Shown here piece by piece: positions 44,500-52,714 of a stretch of DNA of 64,000 nucleotides; the stretch's first letter is position 1, and each line of letters begins with the position of its first letter. The notes under the pieces are model-generated. The model was given only the letters and a program-made list of their open reading frames with translations. It was not told the origin of the DNA and did no database searches. The position numbers were made by a program, and so were the translations under genes. The DNA comes from Pseudomonas sp. NFR16 (GTDB lineage Bacteria > Pseudomonadota > Gammaproteobacteria > Pseudomonadales > Pseudomonadaceae), in NCBI RefSeq assembly GCF_900108875.1, contig NZ_FNYJ01000006.1, forward strand, positions 186,001-250,000, written 5' to 3'.

Positions 44500-45420
44500 A
44501 TGAACAAGATCGCGGTCATCGGCAGCAACATGGTGGATTTGATCACCTACATCGACCGGATGCCGGCGCAAGGTGAAACCCTCGAAGCGCCGAATTTCGC
44601 CATGGGTTGCGGCGGCAAAGGGGCCAACCAGGCCGTCGCGGCCGCCAAACTGGGGGCCGACGTACTGATGCTGAGCAAGGTCGGCGATGACATGTTCGCC
44701 GACAACACGCTGGCCAACTTCCAGCGTTTCGGCATCGACACTCAGTTCGTACAGCGGGTGCCGGACGTTTCCAGTGGCGTGGCGCCCATCTTCGTGCAGA
44801 GCGATTCGCACAACAGCATCCTCATCGTCAAAGGCGCCAACGCCCACCTCAAACCCGCTGACATCGACGCCGCCCAGGCCGCCTTGCGCGACTGCAAGCT
44901 GATCGTTCTGCAGCTGGAAATCGAGCTGGAAACCGTCTACTACGCCATCGATTTCGCCAAAGCCAACGGCGTTCCGGTGCTGCTCAATCCGGCGCCTGCC
45001 GTCAAAGGCCTCAGCCGCGCGCATCTGGCACAGCTGGACTTCTTCATTCCCAACGAAACCGAGCTGGCGCTGATCACCGGCCACGTCGTCGATTCGCTGG
45101 AGTCCGCCCGTTCCGCGGCGCTGCAACTGGTCCAGGACGGTATTCGCCACGTGATCGTGACCCTCGGTGAAAAAGGCGCGCTTTACGTGGGCGAGGAGGG
45201 TGAGTTTCGCGTCGACGGCATCAAGGTCGATGCCCGCGACACCACGGGAGCCGGGGATGCCTTCATCGGTTGCTTTGCCCGTCACTGGAGCGAAAACGGC
45301 GACATGCGGCACGCCATGACGCAGGCAGTTGCCTACTCAGCCTGCTCGGTCACAGGTTTCGGTACACAGAGTTCCTACCCGGACGCTGCCTCGTTCGGGC
45401 GCTTTCTCGACACGCTGTAA
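44500..45420 (+). CDS. deoK: PfkB-family deoxyribokinase / ribokinase
   Basis: A 306-residue PfkB sugar kinase. The N-terminal sugar-binding motif is present (MGCGGKGANQAVAAAKLGA), as is the C-terminal catalytic motif DTTGAGDAFIG with its base Asp. In isolation it could be a ribokinase. The downstream FHS permease and mutarotase-like gene, plus deoR and deoC, match the Salmonella deo(Q)KPX arrangement. It therefore most likely phosphorylates 2-deoxyribose to deoxyribose-5-phosphate, the DeoC substrate. ATG 44500 follows AAGGTAA. It is the first gene of a three-gene operon. Confidence 0.85.
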   Translation: MNKIAVIGSNMVDLITYIDRMPAQGETLEAPNFAMGCGGKGANQAVAAAKLGADVLMLSKVGDDMFADNTLANFQRFGIDTQFVQRVPDVSSGVAPIFVQSDSHNSILIVKGANAHLKPADIDAAQAALRDCKLIVLQLEIELETVYYAIDFAKANGVPVLLNPAPAVKGLSRAHLAQLDFFIPNETELALITGHVVDSLESARSAALQLVQDGIRHVIVTLGEKGALYVGEEGEFRVDGIKVDARDTTGAGDAFIGCFARHWSENGDMRHAMTQAVAYSACSVTGFGTQSSYPDAASFGRFLDTL

Positions 45421-45499
45421 ATCACTCAAGCACTGCCTCGCCTGACCGGCCGGTTTGATCGGCGTGGCGGGGCAGGTTCGCACTTCACGGAGAACAACA

Positions 45500-46831
45500 A
45501 TGACAAAGCCTGCGCTCCAACAATCCCCGGACGGGTTCTACCTGAACCGCACGCCCTGGTTTGCCTTCCTGCTGCTGTGCTGTTGCTTCGCCCTCTGGGC
45601 GGCGGCCGCGAGCATGAACGATGTGCTCATCGCCCACTTCAAGAAAGCGTTTCTGCTGAGTGATTTCCAGACGGCCTTCGTGCAGTCGGCGTTTTATCTG
45701 GGCTACTTCTTTGTGGCGATTCCGGCGGCCATGGTGGTCAGACGTTTCAGCTACAAGACCACCATCCTCATCGGCCTGTTGCTGTACATGGTGGGCTGCT
45801 CGCTGTTTTTCCCGGCGGCGTCCATGGCCAAGTACGGGATGTTTCTGATGGCGCTGTTCGTCATCGCCGCTGGCCTGTCGTTTCTTGAAACCGCCTGTAA
45901 CACCTACTCGACGCTGATGGGGCCCCGCGAAACCGGCACCCGTCGGCTGAACATTTCGCAGACCTTCCACCCGTTCGGCGCGATGGCCGGTGTCTATGTC
46001 GGCAGCTTCGTGATGTTCAAGGACACCGACGCCACTCGTGAACAGTTAACCCAGATGAGCGCCTCCGAAGCTGCGCTTCAGCAACTGGACATGATCCAGT
46101 CGACGCTGCTGCCGTACAAATGGATGATCGCGGTGCTGATTCTGATGTTCGTGCTGATTGCGTTCACTCGATTCCCGGCCTGCAAGGGCAATATCAAAGA
46201 CGTCGCGAAAAAGAGCAGCATCGGCCAGAGCCTTTCTCGCCTGTGGCGCAATCCGCGCTTTACCTTCGGTGTGCTGGCGCAGTTCCTTTATGTTGGCGCG
46301 CAAGTGGGCGTGTGGAGTTTCACCATCCGCCTGGCGATGCAGATGGGCGGGATGAACGAGCGCAGCGCGTCGTGGTTCCTGCTGACCACCTTTGCCGCCT
46401 ACTTCGTCGGCAAGATGATCGCCAACCTGCTGATGCGCAGACTGCACCCGGCCAAGGTGCTGGCCATTTACGGCGTGCTGACCATCGTGCTGCTGGCGTA
46501 CACCATTCTGGTGCCGAACATCAGTGCGGTGTATGCGGCGGTGGGCGTGAGCATCTTCCTCGGTCCGTGCTGGCCGACCATCTACGGCCTGACCATCGAT
46601 GGCTTGGGCGAAGACACTGGTGTGGGCGGTTCCTTGCTGGTCATGAGCATTGTCGGCGGCGGTGTAATGCCGATTTTCCAGGGCCTGCTGTCCGACGCCA
46701 CTCACGGCAACATGCAGATCGCCTATAGCGTGCCGCTGCTGTGCTTCGTCGTCATTGTCGCGTATGCCATCAAATGCATGCGTGACCCGCAACGCCAAAC
46801 GGCGCCGGTCGGCGCGGTGACTGCATCATGA
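45500..46831 (+). CDS. FHS/FucP-type MFS sugar permease, probable deoxyribose importer
   Basis: A 443-residue 12-helix permease. ASMNDVLIAHFKKAFLLSDFQTAFVQSAFYLGYF in helix 1-2, and ETACNTYSTLMGPRETGTRRLNISQTFHPFGAMAGVYVG in helix 4-5, are typical of the fucose:proton symporter family. The Salmonella deoxyribose permease DeoP belongs to this family. It lies between the kinase and a mutarotase-like gene and overlaps the latter by 4 bases, so import of 2-deoxyribose is the natural reading. Confidence 0.87.
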   Translation: MTKPALQQSPDGFYLNRTPWFAFLLLCCCFALWAAAASMNDVLIAHFKKAFLLSDFQTAFVQSAFYLGYFFVAIPAAMVVRRFSYKTTILIGLLLYMVGCSLFFPAASMAKYGMFLMALFVIAAGLSFLETACNTYSTLMGPRETGTRRLNISQTFHPFGAMAGVYVGSFVMFKDTDATREQLTQMSASEAALQQLDMIQSTLLPYKWMIAVLILMFVLIAFTRFPACKGNIKDVAKKSSIGQSLSRLWRNPRFTFGVLAQFLYVGAQVGVWSFTIRLAMQMGGMNERSASWFLLTTFAAYFVGKMIANLLMRRLHPAKVLAIYGVLTIVLLAYTILVPNISAVYAAVGVSIFLGPCWPTIYGLTIDGLGEDTGVGGSLLVMSIVGGGVMPIFQGLLSDATHGNMQIAYSVPLLCFVVIVAYAIKCMRDPQRQTAPVGAVTAS

Positions 46832-47913
46832 CAACCATCGACAAGCGCACGACGATCCCGCTGTTTCCCGAGCTGTTCACCGGGGATGAAAAGACCCTGC
46901 TGGAGTCCACCGATTTTCGCGTCCAGGCCTGGACCTACCCCAGCGGCGTGAAGGCCCTTGCGCTGGAGAACAATCGCGGTCGGGTGGTGGTGCTGCCTTA
47001 TCAGGGCCAGATGATCTGGTCGGCGGTGTTCGACGGCTGCGACCTGACCATGCGCAACATGTTCGATCAGCCGCGGCCAAGTCCGACGGTCATTGGCACT
47101 TACGGCTGTTTCATGTTTCACAGCGGCCTCTTGCGCAACGGCTGCCCGACGCCCGTTGACGATCATCCATTGCATGGCGAGATGCCTTGCGCGCCGATGG
47201 ACAGCGCCTGGCTCGAGATCGGAGAGGATGCAGAAGGGGCGTTTTTGCGGATAGGCGGTGAGTATGAGTATGTGATGGGCTTCGGCGATCATTATCGTGC
47301 GCGGCCTAGCGTCACCCTGCGCGCGGGCTCGGCGCTGTTCGACATCGGCATGGACGTGCGCAACCTGGCCGGCAAGCCGATGGAGTTCATGTACATGGCG
47401 CACATGAATTATGCCTACGTCGAGGGTGGGCGTTTCGTCGAGCCTCTGGGCGTTGAGCGTACACGGGTGCGCAGCAGTGTGCCCGCGCACGTGAAGCCGA
47501 CGCCGGCGTGGTCGGCCTACATGGCCGAGCTGAGCGAAGACCCGTCACGTCTGCAAACGCTGGACACGCCCGGGTTGTACGACCCCGAGATCGTCTGCTT
47601 CTTCGACGGCGTGAAGGCAGATGCGAAGGGCAACGCGCATTTCCTGCTCAAGCACGCTGACGGGCCGGCGTTCTATACCCGCTACCAGCCGGACCAGTTC
47701 AACCATGCCGCACGCTGGATTCTGCACAACGCCGATCAGCAGGTCGCCGCTTTCATCCTGCCCGCGACCTGCGAGCCGGAAGGGTACCTGGCCGAGAAAG
47801 CCAAGGGTAACGTCAGGCTGCTCGCAGCGGGGGAAAGTGCGTTATTCAGCGTGAGAACGGGGTATCTGGCCGTCGGGGAAGTGCAACGGATCGAGGGTGA
47901 TTTGAAACGCTGA
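46828..47913 (+). CDS. DUF4432 / aldose-1-epimerase-like protein (deoxyribose mutarotase candidate)
   Basis: A 361-residue beta-rich protein of the galactose-mutarotase-like superfamily, DUF4432 type. It has GRVVVLPYQGQMIWSAVFDG near the N-terminus and central MYMAHMNYAYVEGG, carrying a candidate catalytic His. Salmonella Typhi DeoM converts deoxyribose anomers before phosphorylation. By position this protein could do the same, but sequence family alone does not prove the substrate. It overlaps the permease stop by 4 bases (ATGA) and is the last gene of the operon. Confidence 0.8.
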   Translation: MTTIDKRTTIPLFPELFTGDEKTLLESTDFRVQAWTYPSGVKALALENNRGRVVVLPYQGQMIWSAVFDGCDLTMRNMFDQPRPSPTVIGTYGCFMFHSGLLRNGCPTPVDDHPLHGEMPCAPMDSAWLEIGEDAEGAFLRIGGEYEYVMGFGDHYRARPSVTLRAGSALFDIGMDVRNLAGKPMEFMYMAHMNYAYVEGGRFVEPLGVERTRVRSSVPAHVKPTPAWSAYMAELSEDPSRLQTLDTPGLYDPEIVCFFDGVKADAKGNAHFLLKHADGPAFYTRYQPDQFNHAARWILHNADQQVAAFILPATCEPEGYLAEKAKGNVRLLAAGESALFSVRTGYLAVGEVQRIEGDLKR

Positions 47914-47919
47914 GGACGA

Positions 47920-48216
47920 CTTCCCGGCTAAAGCCGGTCCTACGAAAAGCTTGCAGCGTCTGTAGGACCGGGTTTAGCCGGGAAGAGGCCAGTATCGCCG
48001 CCGAAGATGCAGCGGCCGAAATGCAGCCTTCGCGAGCAAGCTCGCTCCTGCAGGTTTTGCGAATCCCCGGAAATCGGCAGCGCTGCACAGCCCGGTGGGA
48101 GTGAGCTTGCTCACGAAGAGGCCAGTATCGCCGCCGAAGATTCAGCGGCCGAAACGCAGCCTTCGCGAGCAAGCTCGCTCCTACGGGTTTTGCGGATGTC
48201 CGGGAATCGGCAGCGC
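47920..48216. repeat. REP cluster with a 102-base direct duplication
   Basis: The gap between the mutarotase-like gene and deoR holds two GTAGGACCGG-type palindromes (47920-47943, 47962-47985). It also holds two direct copies of a 102-base segment (47982-48083 and 48115-48216), each carrying a CTTCGCGAGCAAGCTCGCTCC palindrome. One opposite-orientation palindrome lies between them. The copies differ at only a handful of positions. Confidence 0.85.
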
Positions 48217-48218
48217 GA

Positions 48219-48983
48219 TCACATCACCAATTGCGCGCCATATCCCTGAATCAGATCGCGATACGGTTTGGGCAGTTTTTTGTCGGTCACCACCACATGG
48301 AAGTTGTCCAGCGTCGCGAAATGCGCGGTGCGCACGGCGTCGAACTTGGAGTGGTCGGCCAGCAGCATGCAGTGCCGGGCCTGGCGCAGCACCTTCTGTT
48401 TCACCTCGACCTCGTTGAAGTTGAAACACGTGACGCCAAATTCGTCACTGACGCCGGCGGCGGAAACGAACGCCCAGGTCAGACGGATCCCGTCCAGAAT
48501 GGTGGCCTCGCTGTGGTGCTCGAATACCTGGTTCTTGCGATGAAAGGTTCCACCGCAAAGCACGATGCTGCAGTTGGGTTTCTGTTGCAGCTTGAGCAGG
48601 ACATTGAGCGAGTTGCACACCGCGGTGAATTCGAGCGCTTCGGGAATGAAGTCGATGACAAATGGAATCGTCGTCCCGCAATCGAAAAACACCGTGTCAC
48701 CCGGCTTGATGAACGCGGCGGCCAGCTTGCCGATGCGACGCTTTTCTTCGACATGGCGGGTGCCTTGCTCGGTGACTTTGTAATCACTGGCCTCGGACGG
48801 GTCGAACGCCAGCGTGATGTGGCCGCCGAGCAGATGAAATTTTTCGGGATGGCGACCCAGATCGCGACGCAAGGTCATCTCCGAAACATCCAGTAAGGCC
48901 GCCATTTCGCGCAAGTGTATGGCCTTCTGGTCTTGCAGGGCTTGCTGGATCAACTTGATGCGGTCGGATTTTTTACTGTCCAC
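48219..48983 (-). CDS. deoR: DeoR transcriptional repressor
   Basis: A 254-residue DeoR-family regulator. The winged helix-turn-helix (HLREMAALLDVSEMTLRRDLGRHP), VEEKRRIGKLAAAFIKPGDTVFFDCGTT, and late VSAAGVSDEFGVTCFNF and VLLADHSKF-like blocks follow E. coli DeoR almost block for block. DeoR represses deoxynucleoside catabolism and is released by deoxyribose-5-phosphate. I use GTG 48983, giving the E. coli-like length; upstream in-frame GTG/TTG would add up to 14 residues. It is divergent from deoC across a region with a candidate operator. Confidence 0.92.
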   Translation of the reverse strand: MDSKKSDRIKLIQQALQDQKAIHLREMAALLDVSEMTLRRDLGRHPEKFHLLGGHITLAFDPSEASDYKVTEQGTRHVEEKRRIGKLAAAFIKPGDTVFFDCGTTIPFVIDFIPEALEFTAVCNSLNVLLKLQQKPNCSIVLCGGTFHRKNQVFEHHSEATILDGIRLTWAFVSAAGVSDEFGVTCFNFNEVEVKQKVLRQARHCMLLADHSKFDAVRTAHFATLDNFHVVVTDKKLPKPYRDLIQGYGAQLVM

Positions 48984-49030
48984 GGGCGTTCCGGCTGTCA
49001 ATTGAATGTGGTAAAAAAGTAACACTTACT

Positions 49031-49044
49031 GTTATATATACAAC
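49031..49044. promoter_or_regulatory. Probable DeoR operator between deoR and deoC
   Basis: GTTATATATACAAC is palindromic at 12 of 14 positions and resembles the perfect palindrome before deoK. It sits in an AT-rich pocket between the divergent deoR and deoC genes, placed to control both. Confidence 0.6.
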
Positions 49045-49117
49045 ATAAGCGATGTGCAAAGGCATGTGTTCCCATGCCCGTCGCCCGTCTCAGATTCTCT
49101 ATCAGGAATGACCCGTC

Positions 49118-49798
49118 ATGAAGATCGAACCCGCAGCACTTGCGCAGTATATAGACCATACGTTGCTGGCCGCTGACGCGACGCGCGAGCAGATCGCAAC
49201 ATTGTGCCGTGAAGCGCAAGAGCACGGATTCTATTCGGTGTGCGTCAACTCGGGCTACGTGCCGTATGCCGCTTCGCTGCTGAGCGGGCAACCGGTCAAA
49301 GTGTGTGCCGTCGTCGGCTTCCCGCTGGGCGCCGGCCTGAGTGACACCAAGGCATTCGAGGCGCAGCAGGCGATTGCCGCTGGCGCTGGCGAGATCGACA
49401 TGGTGCTCAACATCGGCGCGTTGAAAGACGGTCTGTTCGACGCCGTGCATGACGACATTGCGGCCGTCAAGATGTCCTGTGGTGAGGTGCCGCTGAAGGT
49501 GATTCTGGAAACCTGCCTGCTCGATGACGCGCAAAAAAACCGCGCCTGCGAAATCTGCCGCGAACTCGACGTGGCGTTCGTCAAGACCTCCACCGGCTTC
49601 AGCCGCAGCGGCGCCACACTGGAAGACGTCGCGTTGATGCGCAAGGTGGTCGGAGCCGGGGTGGGCGTGAAAGCCTCCGGCGGCGTGCGCGACTACGCCA
49701 CGGCTGTCGCGATGATCGAAGCAGGAGCAACGCGCCTGGGCACCAGTTCCGGTATCGCCATCGTCAGCGGCGCCCCGGCGTCTGGTTCGGGTTACTGA
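49118..49798 (+). CDS. deoC: Deoxyribose-phosphate aldolase
   Basis: A 226-residue class I aldolase that splits 2-deoxyribose-5-phosphate into glyceraldehyde-3-phosphate and acetaldehyde. Schiff-base lysine is in FVKTSTGFS, the second lysine in GVKASGGVRD, and the acidic residue in EIDMVLNIGALKDG. The GTSSGIAIV phosphate-binding end is intact. GAATGACCC separates a short upstream run from ATG 49118. Together with the kinase it completes deoxyribose catabolism. It is transcribed apart from the kinase operon but is likely under the same repressor. Confidence 0.96.
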   Translation: MKIEPAALAQYIDHTLLAADATREQIATLCREAQEHGFYSVCVNSGYVPYAASLLSGQPVKVCAVVGFPLGAGLSDTKAFEAQQAIAAGAGEIDMVLNIGALKDGLFDAVHDDIAAVKMSCGEVPLKVILETCLLDDAQKNRACEICRELDVAFVKTSTGFSRSGATLEDVALMRKVVGAGVGVKASGGVRDYATAVAMIEAGATRLGTSSGIAIVSGAPASGSGY

Positions 49799-50114
49799 TC
49801 AGATCTGCCGGAGCTCCACCGGGGATTCACCTTCTTCACTGCAAGAATGAATTCATCCGCGACAGATAAATAGTGCGCACGACAGGGGGGGGTGAACTGA
49901 CATTGCTCCTTGCTGCCCCTGTCGCGCGCTCCACTTAGCGTCTCGGAATGACGACCTGCAGGTCGTCATTCTGAGTCAGTTTCCTGTAGGAAATATCGCT
50001 GACGGATTCAAAAATATCCTACGTTGTGCAGCGTGCCAGCCCACATCCCGACGCCTTGTATTACCGGAAAACTCCTGACCGCAGCATTCCTCAATGACGG
50101 TACGGAGCGGTTTT
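49799..50114. other. hcp upstream region with a perfect 26-bp palindrome
   Basis: No gene. At 49946-49971 two 13-base arms (GAATGACGACCTG and its exact complement) meet with no loop at a CTGCAG centre. The symmetry extends outward by CTC/GAG after one G-T position. It may end the deoC transcript or serve as a protein-binding or recombination site marking the left edge of the effector array. The hcp promoter should lie between 49975 and 50100. Confidence 0.6.
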
Positions 50115-50603
50115 ATGGCGTTTGATGCATTCATCAAAATTGATGGGATCGGTGGTGAGGCTTTGGATGAAAAGCACAAAGACTGGATTGAAATCACCGG
50201 GTACAACTTCGGCAGTCATCAAAGTACATCGGCCACTGCCAGTTCTGCGGGCGGCGCTTCATCCGGCCGCACGACACTCACCGATCTGACGTTCACCAAG
50301 TTCCTGGACAGCGCCAGTTGCGGGCTGATGGAAGCCTGCTGCGCAGGCGAACATGTGAAAGAAGTCAGGCTCGCACTCAACCGCGCCGGGGCCGAGAAGC
50401 TCAAGTATTTCGAAATCATCCTCGAAGAAGTGATCATTTCCGAGTACACGCAGAACGCCAGCTCGGGCGTGCCCCTTGAGATCGTGAAACTCAATTACGG
50501 GCGGATCAAAACCGTTTACACCCAACAGAAACGCACCGACGGCAGCGGCGGCGGCAACGTCGCGGGCGGGTGGGACCGAATCGGCAATAAAAAATACGCC
50601 TGA
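50115..50603 (+). CDS. hcp: Hcp-family type VI secretion tube protein (orphan)
   Basis: A 162-residue Hcp1-type protein: MAFDAFIKIDGIGGEALDEKHKDWIEITGY at the start, the beta-barrel block LTFTKFLDSASCGLMEACCAGEHVKEVRLALNRAG, and a C-terminal VKLNYGRIKTVYTQQ. Hcp hexamers form the inner tube of the T6SS and carry small effectors. No sheath, baseplate or ClpV genes are nearby, so this is an orphan 'vehicle' hcp supplying a main T6SS elsewhere. GGAG precedes ATG 50115. The effector gene starts 8 bases after its stop, so they form one operon. Confidence 0.95.
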   Translation: MAFDAFIKIDGIGGEALDEKHKDWIEITGYNFGSHQSTSATASSAGGASSGRTTLTDLTFTKFLDSASCGLMEACCAGEHVKEVRLALNRAGAEKLKYFEIILEEVIISEYTQNASSGVPLEIVKLNYGRIKTVYTQQKRTDGSGGGNVAGGWDRIGNKKYA

Positions 50604-50611
50604 GGTGGTTC

Positions 50612-51589
50612 ATGGCCGTTCCGTACAGTTTCATCAATCCCCGCATGCAGACTTATCAGGGCTTGAAATCCAGCGTCTCGCTGGCGGGCAAATCGCTGGC
50701 GAAGTTCGATACGCTCAACGCGCATATACGTGACAGCGTCGTGCTCGCGGGTGAGTTGGTCATCATCGGAGATCACTCAACCAAATCCTGCACCTCCCAC
50801 GAGGCGTACCTGATGGCGAAAGCTGTCGAAGTGCACCACATGCTGCTCATCCATGGCATGGAAGGGGACAGCTACATCGTTGAGAACTATGACTTCCTGC
50901 AGGACATCCTCGAGAGAACCTCCGTTGCGACAGGCGTCGTCACCGATGGCTGGTCCCGACATCTGAAAAACATCGAAAGCAGTCTTGAAGAAATAAATAC
51001 GCTGTACAAGAGCCATCTTTCCTCAGGGAAACTTCAAAACCGGGAACTCTTCTTTCAGAAGCGCGCACAGCTACAAGCCAAGATACAAAGCCAGTTGAGC
51101 AGCTACGCCAGCACCGGATCAGGCCTGGGCAGAAACAGCCGCATCAAGGATATGTTGGGACTGTCGACCAAGAGCTATCTGAAACACGGCGAAATCGCGC
51201 GATATGCCGACACCGTGGCGGGCGTGGCGAAAGCAGCGACCATCATCAAACGAGGCGGCTACATCGGCGTCGCGCTTGATGTGGCATCTACCTCGCTGGA
51301 GATCAGAGAGGCTTGTCTGGCGGGGGATGAGCGACAGTGCAGGAAGGCGCGGTATGTGGAGGGTGGGAAGTTGGTTGGGAGTTTGGGTGGGGCTGCGGCA
51401 GGGACTGCAGTCGGCATGAACGCATCTAAGTACCTTTGTTCGGTAATATTGGGTGCAGTGACGAAAGGGTTTGGCTCTACGGCTTGTGTCGTACTGGGTA
51501 GTGCCACCAGTGGTTGGGCGGGCGGTAAGATCGGCGAAAGCAAAGGTGAATCCGTTGGCGAATTGATTTATGGGGTTTCCATTGAGTAA
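50612..51589 (+). CDS. Putative Hcp-linked T6SS effector, probable membrane-active toxin
   Basis: A 325-residue protein of no family I can name. Residues 1-130 include AGELVIIGDHSTKSCTSHEAYLMAKAVEV (about 46-74), a pattern I associate with other predicted secreted toxins. Residues 130-200 are helical. Residues 203-325 are Gly/Ala-rich and hydrophobic, with a glycine-zipper-like run GGKLVGSLGGAAAGTAVG (251-268) and a second hydrophobic hairpin (SVILGAVTKG, ACVVLGSATSGWAGG). The immunity gene overlaps its 3' end by 20 bases. A multi-TM immunity partner and the Gly-zipper suggest a pore-former. Broken copies of its 3' end recur downstream. Confidence 0.75.
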   Translation: MAVPYSFINPRMQTYQGLKSSVSLAGKSLAKFDTLNAHIRDSVVLAGELVIIGDHSTKSCTSHEAYLMAKAVEVHHMLLIHGMEGDSYIVENYDFLQDILERTSVATGVVTDGWSRHLKNIESSLEEINTLYKSHLSSGKLQNRELFFQKRAQLQAKIQSQLSSYASTGSGLGRNSRIKDMLGLSTKSYLKHGEIARYADTVAGVAKAATIIKRGGYIGVALDVASTSLEIREACLAGDERQCRKARYVEGGKLVGSLGGAAAGTAVGMNASKYLCSVILGAVTKGFGSTACVVLGSATSGWAGGKIGESKGESVGELIYGVSIE

Positions 51590-51947
51590 ATGGACAATAG
51601 AGGAGCTGGCGACTGTGTTGGTTATAGTGCCGTTGCCCGTTTTTTTTATATGGAGTGCTATTTGCTCCTATGTAATGGCTGATCGCCTCAAAAAAATATT
51701 TTCGAATAGCCCTATATTGCAGCAGGATCAGAGATTTGTCAGAAATCTCGGTCTGTTTGGAAAAATAATTACCTGTGGCTGTGTTTTTTTGATTTGCTTG
51801 ACGCCGAAATTATCTGTGCGCCATGGCTTGGCATTAAAGTCGGAGCTGGAAAGCATGCCTAAAGAATTGAGGTTTTGGTTGTATCCGCCTTTTTTCGCGT
51901 TAAATTTATGGTTTGGTGCATTACTGCTATTAGGTATTGTTTACTGA
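51570..51947 (+). CDS. Cognate immunity protein, three-TM (copy 0)
   Basis: A 125-residue inner-membrane protein with probable helices at about 12-35, 53-73 and 97-123. Family features repeated in the downstream paralogues are VPLPVFFIW in helix 1, GLFGKIITCG in helix 2, an acidic residue before PKELR, and YPPFFALNLW in helix 3. The start lies inside the effector gene, so the pair is translationally coupled, as is typical of toxin and immunity genes. Base composition is clearly AT-rich relative to flanking chromosome, which suggests acquisition from outside. Confidence 0.75.
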   Translation: MGFPLSKWTIEELATVLVIVPLPVFFIWSAICSYVMADRLKKIFSNSPILQQDQRFVRNLGLFGKIITCGCVFLICLTPKLSVRHGLALKSELESMPKELRFWLYPPFFALNLWFGALLLLGIVY

Positions 51948-51993
51948 TGACGGCTGGGAACTTCCTCAGCTGGTAATTCTGTACTATCGTTAG

Positions 51994-52143
51994 AGGGCAA
52001 ATGAGGACCCTATCACTAAAATCTCGTGGGCGGGAGGTGTGGCCGCCTTTGTGGCGCTTGGAAACAGTGGCGCTTCTTGGAAAGAAGGTGAACTTGGCGG
52101 CGGGGGAGCCGAAATGATTGGCGAAGCCATGTACGAGAAATAA
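51994..52143 (+). pseudogene. Effector 3' remnant 1
   Basis: An open frame without a usable start encodes ...WAGGVAAFVALGNSGASWKEGELGGGGAEMIGEAMYEK. It aligns with the last about 45 residues of the full-length effector (SATSGWAGGKIGESKGESVGELIYG). Its stop codon (TAA 52141-52143) directly abuts the ATG of the next immunity gene. It is a toxin-tip fragment of a different sequence variant. Confidence 0.65.
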
Positions 52144-52530
52144 ATGATTAGGGAAAACATAACTGCGTTGATATCGGTAATAACAATTACGCCTCTGCCC
52201 TTTATCGCCGTTTGGGTGCTGGTTGTATCGCAAAAATTAGCAAGTAGGCTCGAGCCGATCTTTGAAATCAGTCCTCTCGTTTTGGAGAGTAAATGTTGGA
52301 TGAAGCACATGGGGTTGGTAGGTAAGGTTTTATTCTGTAGCTCCATATTTGCTATATGTATCAATTGTCGATTTTGTATCTGGAAGGGGTGGGTTGATGA
52401 GAAAGAGGTTTTGGCTGTAACGCCTGAGTTAAAATTGGCGTTGTATCCACCGTTTATGGCCTGTGGGATTTGGACGTTGGCGCTGATCGCCTGCGATTAT
52501 TTTATCTGGAGTCCGGCTCGGATTAGTTGA
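52144..52530 (+). CDS. Immunity paralogue 1, three-TM
   Basis: A 128-residue membrane protein with the same layout as copy 0: ITITPLPFIAVWVLVVSQKL (helix 1), GLVGKVLFCSSIFAICI (helix 2), an E-x5-P region (EKEVLAVTPELK) and LYPPFMACGIWTLALIACDYF (helix 3). Outside these motifs it is strongly diverged, as expected if it neutralises a different toxin tip. Its start directly follows the toxin-remnant stop. It is AT-rich. The frame is intact, so it may still protect against kin carrying that tip. Confidence 0.72.
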   Translation: MIRENITALISVITITPLPFIAVWVLVVSQKLASRLEPIFEISPLVLESKCWMKHMGLVGKVLFCSSIFAICINCRFCIWKGWVDEKEVLAVTPELKLALYPPFMACGIWTLALIACDYFIWSPARIS

Positions 52531-52714
52531 ATGGCTCTTCAAGGCATAGTCCGATATCACCACCTAATGGCGGTAGGCATGCTCGGCTGGGCATTTAAGG
52601 AGAGCTGACAATAGGCGGATGTATCTGTCTTATCGGCCAGATTTTTAGATCATACATCTGGCTCGACGTCGCGCTTCGTAATGAGATAGAGGCCATGTCA
52701 ACAAATTAAAAAGT
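52531..52714. other. Non-coding spacer in the effector array
   Basis: About 180 bases with no frame that aligns to the effector or immunity family. A short inverted pair (CCAGAT..ATCTGG) lies near 52636-52665. It may hold remains of another cassette too decayed to recognise. Confidence 0.35.

Noticed and set aside
50115..50603. Start of a full T6SS cluster
   Set aside because: No tss, clpV, vgrG or PAAR genes lie within reach on either side. hcp is an orphan here.
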